Shown piece by piece: positions 14,286 through 24,734 of a stretch of 64,000 bases of DNA. The stretch is from Alviniconcha marisindica (lineage: Eukaryota > Mollusca > Gastropoda > Provannidae), in assembly GCA_018857735.1 (NCBI GenBank), contig JABMCL010000480.1, forward strand, positions 614,501 through 678,500. Direction: 5' to 3'. Numbering within the stretch: the stretch's first letter is position 1; every line of letters starts with the position of its first letter. The position numbers and the translations under genes are program-made. A model generated the notes under the pieces. That model had not been told where the DNA came from and did not search any database. It was given only the letters and a program-made list of their open reading frames with translations.

Positions 14286-17200
14286 CAATGTTATTTAGAA
14301 TTTTTGATTGTCATTTTCTTGGAAAAATGGGTTTTAAGCTATGAAATTTAGGGTATTAAAGGTAGTTGTAGCTTTAAGTAGTTTACATTCTGATTCATCA
14401 GTTCAGTTGCATTGCAGAAGTGGCTTTTGCACTTGAGTGACATGTAGAAGGATCTTTGGCCACTCCAACACCTTTAGATAGATTGTAGCCATCTTCCCGA
14501 CCAAGGCATTTGTGCTGCTGGTACAGTTACTTCCAAGAGCAGTCTTGAAGACAGATTAAGCTAACCAGAACCATTCATTTTGAGAACTGCTCAACATAAG
14601 AATGCATGAAAAGTCTGACTTAAAGCAGAACATCATACAGGATCCATTTGGCAATGTGGAAGAACTTTGCTCGGAAGGACTTCTGCTGACGCCTATGGTG
14701 CAGAGAACAGGTCAAGATGTACATCTGTTCAGGCAGCAGCATCCAGCCTCAGAGGATGCTTGTTGTGAATCTAGCGTGTCAGCTTCTGACTGGAGGCAGG
14801 AGACACATGCGATTTGTTATTGTGTGGCATGAATGAATTTGTAATAATAATAATAATGGATACTTAGAGTGCCTAGCCTGCACAGGCCCAGCGTGATGAA
14901 TTGTTTGGTATGGCAGTCACCTGGCCTTCTGTCCCCCTGACGAATGTATTTGTTTGCGACAGGCTTCAGCAGGAGAGGGAAGAGGACAGCGGGTCGGATG
15001 AAGAGTTTGATGGAGGCCTGGTTGTGCCAGGAAAAATCTGGAAAAAGCTTTACAAGTAAGGGACGTGTTTGTCTGCACTAGTACTGTGCCACCAAGCAGC
15101 GTAAGATACATAAAGCAACCCGCTTTTGGGGTTCCTGTCAGTCACTGTCTAATGGAGGATCTCCTCGCTGAGTGCATTGCTGGTGTGTACTTCAGAAGAC
15201 TTAGTGTTGGTGCTTGATTGATTTTCTTGCTGCACATTGACAGCAGGTTGTGGGAATTCTGTATCCCCCTTCTTTGCTTTATTTTGCTTCTTTCTGTAGG
15301 GTACGATTGCAAAGGATTTGTTGCTGAGTGGGTTAGGTTCAGCATGGTTTTCATAATCTTTCTGTAAGGTACAGTTGCAAAGGATTTGTTGTTGAGATGG
15401 TTAGGTTTCATAGTTAGTCCATTTCTAAAGGATCCAGCTATCACCATTGACTGGGCATTAAAAACAATGATTATTCATCCAGGTGTACAAAGTGGGCAAT
15501 GCCTCTGTGTGATTTCAGGTACCAGAAGACGGGGGTGCGCTGGCTGTGGGAGCTTCACTGCCAGGAAGCGGGCGGCATCATTGGGGACGAGATGGGGCTG
15601 GGCAAGACCATCCAGATGATCGCCTTCCTCGCTGCCCTCAAGACCAGCAAACTGCGCTCCAGGGAGTTCCCGTCAGTAGCATTAAAATTATTATGCTGCT
15701 GTGCAGTTTAATGATCAGTTATGTTTTACCAGTGGGCAGACACCTGTTTTTCCCCCACTTTTCTGATCAGTTTGAAGTTTTCAAGCCAGCGGGTGCTGCC
15801 TGAAGTGCAGTTTATTGCCACACAGTGGCACTGTTTCCAAACCTTACAACTGTGGGATGTATGATTTTAGCTGCATTGGCCTAGGACTGGTGGTTTGTTT
15901 ACTGTAATGTGTATTTCAGATGTGTGAACTCGGAAGCAGTAGTCATGTGTTCATTGTGATGTGTATGGCCTCACATTCACTGGTGTGATTTCATGTACGT
16001 GGGCCTAGATCCGGTGGTGATCATGTTTTTTGTGTGATGCATGCAATTTCAGACATGTGGACATAGTTATGGTGGTGATTGTGTTTTGTGTGATGCATAT
16101 GATATGTGGACATAGTTCTGGTGGTGATTGTGTTTTCTGCGATGCATATGATATGTGGAAATAGTTCTGGTGGTGATTGTGTTTTGTGTGATGCATATAA
16201 TATGATGCTGATTGTGTTTTCTGTAATGCATATGATACGTGGACATAGGTCGGGTGGTGATTGTGTGTTTTCTGTGATGCGTATAATTTCATAGATGTGG
16301 ACATAGGTCCAGTGGTGATTGTGTGTTCACTGTGATGCATGTGATTTTAGGTATGTCGGCCTGGGACCAGTGGTGATTGTGTGTTCACTGTGATGCATGT
16401 GATTTTAGGTATGTCGGCCTGGGACCAGTGGTGATTGTGTGTTCACTGTGATGCATGTGATTTTAGGTATGTCGGCCTGGGACCAGTGGTGATTGTGTGT
16501 CCAGCAACAGTGATGCACCAGTGGGTGAAGGAGTTCCACACTTGGTGGCCTGACTTCAGAGTTGTCATTCTGCATTCCTCGGGTTCCTACACTGGGACGG
16601 AGGTAGACTCCTTTTTTTGGTCTCTCACTCTTCCTCATTCTTTTTCTTTTTCTGAAATACTTTGTGTAAATATGTGTTGCATCTACTCTTCATCTTCTGA
16701 CAAAAATACTTCTTTAAGAATTGTGTGAGCAAAGGGATTTGGGGAGAATTAAAAACAAAAAACAAACCCAGAAGTAGAAAACAAAACAAAGCACAAACCC
16801 AAAACAAGTAAAATAGTGTAATGTGCGCAGCTTTGGAGTTGAAGGCATTTTACTGCATGTGCACACTTTGTCAAAGTGGTCTGGAGCAAGAGCTACGGAC
16901 CACTGCTCATGTAATTTTTACACTACGTTGACAGTAAACAATCACTGCACATGTCATTTGTTACATTTAAATGAAGTGATTTTAATACAACAGATTTTTC
17001 TGCACGTGGTCACTTAGTCAATGTCCTCTTAAACAAATGGAACACAATCACTGTGAGTGAGAGTCACCTTAAACAGAACAAGGTCACTGTTAGTGAGAGT
17101 CATCTTAAACAAATGGAACAGAATCTTAGGGAGTGAGAGTCAGCTTAAATAAACAGAACAGAATCTTAGGGAGTGAGAGTCACCTGAAACAAACAGCAGA

Positions 17201-20200
17201 ATCTTAGGGAGTGAGAGTCACCTTAAACAAACAGAACAGAGTCATAGCAAGTGAGAGTCACCTTAAACAAATGCAGCTCAATCTCTGCACACCTCGTGAT
17301 GTGAATGGTGCCACCTGTCTGCCCGTGCAGGCCCAGCTGGTGCGGAGCATCGTCAAGTCGAATGGCGTCCTGGTGACCTCCTTCAGCACCCTGGTGATCC
17401 AGCAGGAGGTGCTGCTGCCGTACAACTGGCACTACATCATTCTGGACGAGGGGCACAAAATTCGCAACCCTGACGCCAAGATCACCCTCTGCTGCAAGCA
17501 GGTCAGCCATGCCTCCACAGTTCATTTCTTTCAGTCCTGATGCGCTGCTCAGGTTTTGCAGTAGCTGAGTGAGGGAATAGAAGGTTAGAAGGAGTCGCCT
17601 GTGTCTGCGTAATGTAGAAAGTTTGCTCCTGTGCCTGACTGGGGTAGATTGTGAAGACATTGTGTTCAGTGCTGATCTGGGTGTTTTTCCTGATTGGCAA
17701 ATCTTCGGTTTCACGAAGATGACCTTGTCAGCATCTGCTGTAGGTCCTAATGATGTTGGTTTTTTTCTGTAGCTTAGTGCAGATTGTTGCAAACATGTCA
17801 GATGGTTGACATTCACTGTAGCTTTGGTTAGTTTGTTCCTGATGCACGAACTGCGCTCTGTTTTTAAATACGGGAGGAAGCCATTTATGAGGGTGGAATC
17901 GACCAGAACAGGTGTGAAAAGATAAACCCATCATCAAACCTGGAGAGCCCACAAGCTCTTATGAAGTTTGAGGCTGGTGTTTGAATCTGTTTGTCACTAG
18001 CACATAAGAGTCATAGTGCCCATGATACAGCACCAGTACAGTGCCAGTTGATTTTCATGGCAGTAGTTGATCCATATCCTCATTAATAGTTGGAGAAAGT
18101 GGCGTGGTGAAGCTAACCAGGCCTGGTTCAGGAGCATGAGGAATGACTGTGGCAGGCATGATGATGAAACTTGACGTCTTCGATTCAGCAAGTTTAGAAA
18201 GTATTTACCGTAGTTCATCGTCTGTACTCAGAATAAGAATCATACCTGTGCGTAAAAAATATCTTTCTTTCAGTTCCGGACACCTCATCGCATCATCCTG
18301 TCAGGGTCACCGATCCAGAACAACCTGAAGGAGTTGTGGTCCCTGTTTGACTTTGTGTTTCCGGGCAAACTGGGGACGCTGCCGGACTTCATGGCTCACT
18401 TCTCCATCCCCATAGTGCAGGGAGGCTACTCTAATGCTACACAGGTTCAGGTGAGAGACGGGGCTTTGCAGTGTTCTGTGGAAGTTTTTAACCTTATGGA
18501 GACTTTATGAATGTGAGACGGAGTGATTGGTAGACTCCTAAGCTGGGTGAAAGCCTAATGTGCGCGAAGAGATGAAATTTTTCAAGCGAACCCTCCGTTG
18601 CAACTTTTGCTGAAGGATTTTATAGCCTGAAACAGGGCTGAAGACTTTAGTTTTGGTCTGTCGCAGCTGCTGCAATGTACACACAGTGCTGCTTGTAGTG
18701 TGTGTATGTGTGTGTGTGCCTGATGGTATGATTATGTGTGCATGTGTCAACACTATTGTCTGCCTGTGCAATGAGTAACTTTCAGTAATATATGGCTGAT
18801 GCCAAACATGCCCAGTGCAGCTGTTTGGACTTACTGTGTGTGTAGATTTTGGCACTGTTCACTCCCCATTCCTGTCGCTCTTCACAGAGTAGGACTCTTA
18901 AAATGGTGGTCCTGATTCTGCCCTTTTCAGGTGGAGACTGCCTACAAGTGCGCGTGTGTGCTGCGCGACACCATCAACCCCTACCTCCTGCGCCGGATGA
19001 AGGCTGATGTCAAAAACAACCTCAACCTGCCCAGCAAAAATGAACAGGTAAAGGGGTGGGGAGGGAGGGAAGGGGAGGATAGGTCTAGGTTAACTGCCAC
19101 CAGTAGCTGTGTGTAGTGTGTGTGTGTGATGTGGGCAGCAAAAGTGAACAGGTAAGTATGTTGGTGGTGTGAGTAGTTCTAGGCGCAGTGTCACAAGGGT
19201 GACCAGCAAAAGTGAACAGGTAAGTATGTTGGGGAGGTGAGTAGTTCTAGGTGCAGTGTCACAAGGGTGGCCAGCAAAAGTGAACAGGTAAGTATGTTGG
19301 GGAGGTGAGTAGTTCTAGGTGCAGTGTCACAAGGGTGACCAGCAAAAGTGAACAGGTAAGTGCGTTTGGGAGGTGAGTAGTTCTAGGTGCAGTGTCACCA
19401 GTTGTGAACAGGCGAGGGTGTTGGGGAGGTGAGTGGTTCTAGGTGCAGTGTCATAAGGGTGACCAGCAAAAGTGAACAGTGACCAGCAAAAGTGAACAGT
19501 GACTAGCAAAAGTGAACAGATGAGGGTGTTGAGGAGGTGAGTGGTTCTGGGTGCAGTGTCACAAGGGTGACCAGCAAAAGTGAACAGTGACCAGCAAAAG
19601 TGAACAGTTGAGGGTGTTGCAGTGTCACCACATGTGTGCAGTGTGACACAGCCAGCAAGTGTGAGCAGATAAGGATTTTCTGGGAGAGGAGGAGTTCTGG
19701 TTTCAGTGACACAAGTTTGGTGGATAGTGGCAATGCCAGCAGAAGTAAAACAGAAAAAGATGTTGGTGTGGTGAGTAGTTCTAGGTGCAGTGTCACCAGT
19801 TGTGTGCAGTGTGGCTTGGCCAATGAAAGTGAGCAGATAAGTATGTTGGGGAGAACAGTACTTCTAGTTCCAGTCACCAGTTGTGTGCCGTGTGACAGGC
19901 CAGCGAGAGTGAGCAGATATGGATACTGGGAGAGGATGAGTTTCAGTTTCAGTCACAAGTTTGTGCAGTGTGACATGGCCAGCAAAGTGAACAGGTGGGG
20001 GTGTTGGAGGCAGGGGTAGCGCCTGGTTTAGTGTCATAAGTTGTGTATGGTGTGACACGAACATCAAAAATGAACCTGCCAAGGTCATTTATTAGTGGCT
20101 TAGCAAACACTCTTTCATCTGTAGTGTGATTTGTTGATTGTGTGGAGGTGCTAGTAACGATAGATGGGACATTTTGTTAACATAGATGTTGTCCTGTTAC

Positions 20201-22899
20201 TTGATAAGTGCTTAACAGGAAAGTATTTTTGTTTGTTGTTTAATGGATATTGAACAGTAGTGTAACCATTTGCTATTGCAGGTGTTTGCCATTGTGCGTG
20301 TGTTAAGCAATTCTGTAACTCTGTGTGTGTGCAGGTGCTGTTCTGTCGTTTGACAGATGAGCAGAGAGAGGTGTACCAGGAGTATCTTGACTCTCGCGAG
20401 TGTCAGGCAATTTTGGCAGGAAAGTTCCATGTACGGTGTTGTAATTTTTCTTTTGCCTTATTTTCCTCCATGCGTTTTACTCTAAATGTGATAATTTTTG
20501 TTGATAGTTCATGGGTTCCTTTTAGTCAGAGTGAAAATTTGGTCAGCTGTACTAAATTAATGAATTGTGTTATTTGCAACTTGGTCTTGCAATCTGTGAT
20601 CTTCAAAGCGTTTGGTACAGCCTGCATTTTTCAAATAAACAGTTTATGACACTTAATATAGTGTACCACCACACTCTTAAATCTCCTGACATATTTTTTT
20701 CTTTCAAGCACTGGACAGGAAAACAACATAGCTCAACCAAAACCAGACAAATGTCTTAGCTCTACACCTCATTGTTAACTGTTGTTTAAGTGTCGCTTTG
20801 TTCTACATCTTGTTGTTCACCATTTAACTGTTGTTTAAGTGTCATTTTATAGCTTGAGATCGCCCCTGATATAACTGCACCGGTTGACTGGGTGTAAAAC
20901 ACCAACTTACTTACTTATAGCTTGATAAAGGGGATTACCCCAGAAATTTGCATGTTGTGTTTTGTCCTAACCTTTTTGTGTGTGTTTGGATCTCCTGACG
21001 TGTAATGTTTTCAACAATCAGTCTTTGATGAGCTTGCAGTCTGTATCACACACTTCGCCATTTGCTAGTGTAATGTCTGTGATATGCATGCTACCAGGTG
21101 TTTGTGGGCCTGATCACCCTGAGGAAGATCTGCAACCACCCAGACCTGAGCACGGGAGGTCCGCGGGTGCTGGTGGGGCAGGACACCGGTGGGGACCGTG
21201 AGCTGGAGTACGGCTACTGGCGTCGCTCAGGCAAACTGGTGGTGGTGGAGGCCTTGCTCAAGCTGTGGCATCAACAGGGGCACAGGGTGCTGCTTTTCTC
21301 GCAGAGCACAGCGGTGAGTTGTCCCCCCACCCCCACCCCTAGTGTGTGTTGGGGGGGGGTATATGTTTGGGAGTGGGTGTGGTAGTGGAGGCCTTGCTCA
21401 AGCTGTGGCACCAATGATGGAGGTGTGGGCAGTGCTGCTCTTCTCACAGAGCACAGCAGTGAGTTGTTCCCCCCTTGTGTGAAGGGAGGGGGGGATGTTT
21501 GGGAGTGGGTGTGGTGGTGGAGGTCTTACTCAAGCTGTGGCACCAACAGGGTGCTGCTCTTCTTGCAGAGCATGGCGCTGAGTTGTCCCCCTCCCCCCCC
21601 CCCCCCCCCCCCCATTGGGGTGGGATGTTGGGTGTGGTACTGGAGGCCTTGCTCAAGCTGTGGCACCAACAAGGTGGGGGGGGGGGGGGGGGGGAGCAGG
21701 GTGCTGTTCTTGTAGAGCACAGCCTCTAATCCCCCCTCCCCCCCCCCCCCCCCCCACAAGTATGTGCTGAGGTGGGGGGGGGGGGTAATATTTGGGAGTG
21801 GGTGTAGTAGTGGAGGCCTTGCTCAAGTTATGACACAAACAGGGTGCTGCTCTTCTCACATCACAGCAGTGAGTTCACTTCCCTGTGTGTGTGTGTGTGT
21901 GCGTGCATGTGTTTGGGGGAAAGGGGGGGGGGGTGGAGTGGAAGTCTTCTTCAAGCTGTAGCACCCAACAGGCAAACAGGGTGCTGCTCTTCTCACAGAA
22001 CGAGGCTGTGAGTTCACCTCCCTCAGTGTGCATTGAGGTGGGGAGTGGGGGGTGGGGGTGTCTCTCTCTAATCTCTGATCCTTTTGACATGAATGTAAAT
22101 AGAAAGATTTAAAATGAATGTTTGTGTAACACATGAACAACAAGGAGCACAACACGCTTTGCAACAACTGTGCACAAAGGCATAAATCAGAACATGACTT
22201 TCTCTGATAGTGAAAATGAAACGCAGACGTTGCACTCCATATTCCTCTTCTTCTTCTTCTTGTGAAGTGAATGCAACCATTGTGCTGATTATTTTGTCAC
22301 TTTACAGAGGGTCAGCAGCGCAAAAAAAGAGAGAAAAAATTGTTTTGGATTACTGCAGTCTGGAGGCCCTTGAAACAAATCTGTCGATGGTCTTGGTCTC
22401 AATGACTTCCTGGGGCAGGTCATTCCAGTCTCTGGTGGTTCTCGGCAGGAATGAGTACTGCTGGTACTGGGTTCTGCAGTGCGGCTGCAAGAACTGCTGG
22501 TTGTGTCTTTGTCATTGGTGCCACAAATGACCCCCAAACCACCTGCGAATGGTGGTTCAGTTAGACCATGTTCAAGAGACCACTGTTGTGCTGTGTGTCA
22601 TTCAGATGCTGGACATACTGGAGAGCTTTGTCCAGGACCGCCAGTACACCTACCTGCGAATGGACGGCGGGACTTCCATCTCATCGCGGCAGCCCCTTGT
22701 CATGCAGTTCAACAAGGTAGGTGGTTTGGGGGAATGTCACAGTAATGATGATACTGATGTTGATAAGGAGCTGTGAAGGTAACATTGATGATATCAACAG
22801 TAGTGAGCTTTTTTTGTGAGTGTCTCTCCTCAGAATGAGTGGGAGTGCTGTATACTCCGTTATGGGTGCACCTGTGGATGTGCACATGTGTGTGTTTGG

Positions 22900-22971
<72 letters not shown>

Positions 22972-24698
22972 AACTGCATGGGAGATGAGCAGCCACTGTC
23001 TGTCTCAGCCTCTGTCTGTCTGTCTCTTTCTCTCCCAGTACCTCATACAAAATCAGTTAAGAAACAAATATTACCAGGGTCAGCGGAACGTGCAGGGCTC
23101 AGTTTATTTCCCCATATCCTGGGGTGGGGGTTTTGGTGTCAGTTTCAGCAACTTCTCTTCTCTCATGAGAAATGATAACAAAATAATGAATATCAAATAT
23201 TTCATAAATATGTGTATTCATTTCGTCATTTATAACAAGCCTTTTAGATGAGACATAAGAGTATGCTCTCCCCATGTGTATAAACATGCAAAAAGATCAC
23301 ATATGCATGTTAAAGATCCTGTAGTCCATGTCAGAGTTGGATGGCTTATGGAAACACCAAAATAACCAAGCATGCACTAAAAGTGTCAGAGTCTTCAGAA
23401 TGTTGAAGTTGGACACTATACAAAAGCGGAAAAAAAGTCTTGTTGAATAAATGTTTGATGGTGGTGGTGGTTGTTTTGACCGTAGACGCAGTCCATCTAC
23501 CTCTTTCTGCTGACCACTCGCGTGGGTGGGCTGGGCGTCAACCTGATAGGAGCCGACCGGGTCATCATCTTTGACCCGGACTGGAACCCCAGCACGGACA
23601 TGCAGGCCCGAGAGCGCGCATGGCGCATCGGTCAGACTCGGCAGGTCACCATCTACAGACTGCTCACATCTGGCACTATAGAGGAGAAAATCTACCACAG
23701 GTAAGAAGGTGGGGTGGAGAAGGGGGTGCAGGTGTGTGTGTGTGTGGAGAACAGAGGTTAGAAAGAGTATTCTGTGTTTGTGTAATGTATAAAGTTTGCT
23801 CCTGTTCCTGACTGGGGTAGATTGTGAAAGCATCAAAGAAGGCTGATCGTAAACAGTCAGACACTTCCTGAATTTTTTTCTGGCAGAAATTGTAGTTTAG
23901 CTCTTACCTGGGCATGTGTCTGAATGTATATTGAGAGGACATTGATGATGCACCTGACATGTCAAGGAATAGGACATATGTGTGTATATATATGCATCTT
24001 TTCTTTTTTTTCCCTTTTTTTTTTTGTGTGTGTGTGTACAGGTTAAGGGAAGTCATGCAGGTAGGAAGGATTTTATTTGTCTTTTTGATCAATATAAAGT
24101 GCTTGGCTCCAGGCAAATCTTCAAACAGTTTCTCACCAACCGCGTGCTGAAGGACCCAAAGCAACGCCGCTTCTTCAAGTCCAACGACATCTTTGAGCTC
24201 TTCACGCTGGGCAGCAAGGACGAGGTGGGGACGGAGACCAGCGCCCTCTTTGCCGGCACCGGCTCTGACGTTCGCATGCCCAGGCATGCTGCTGTCGCCC
24301 CCACGCCAACCCCCAAAGCCCTGAAGCCCAACCGCTTCGACAAGATGAGGCAGGAGAAGAAGGAGGCTGAGAAGGACTCGAACCATCATGGTTTTGAAGC
24401 GTCTGAATTGGAACGGATGCATGAGATGGCGCGCAAACTCAGCAGACAGATGGAGGAGGCCAAGCGTAAGAAAGAGAAGGATGGTGGTGGTGGCAGTGGT
24501 GGTGGTGGTGGTGGTGGTGACGCTGGTGGCAGTTCTCATGCGAGTGTTGAAACCAAGACTGAGAAAGGTGAGAGGAAGACAAGGTCTGATCCGACAAAGG
24601 ACAGGCGGCAGTCGTCCCACAGCAAAACTTCCTCCAGACACAAGGAGCACAGGAAGAGAAAGAAGAAAGATGCCAGTAAGCCACAGTGTTTATCTGTC

Positions 24699-24734
<36 letters not shown>

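Noticed and set aside
16351..16466. In-frame use of the two upstream exon 10 acceptors as extra coding sequence
   Set aside because: From either acceptor the ERCC6 frame reaches TGA after 13 codons, so they cannot add protein.
21380..22020. The repeated LLKLWHQQG frames as additional ERCC6 exons or a second helicase
   Set aside because: Copies are partial, frame-disrupted, lack consistent acceptors, and the real exon 15 joins exon 16 perfectly (QSTA|MLDILE).
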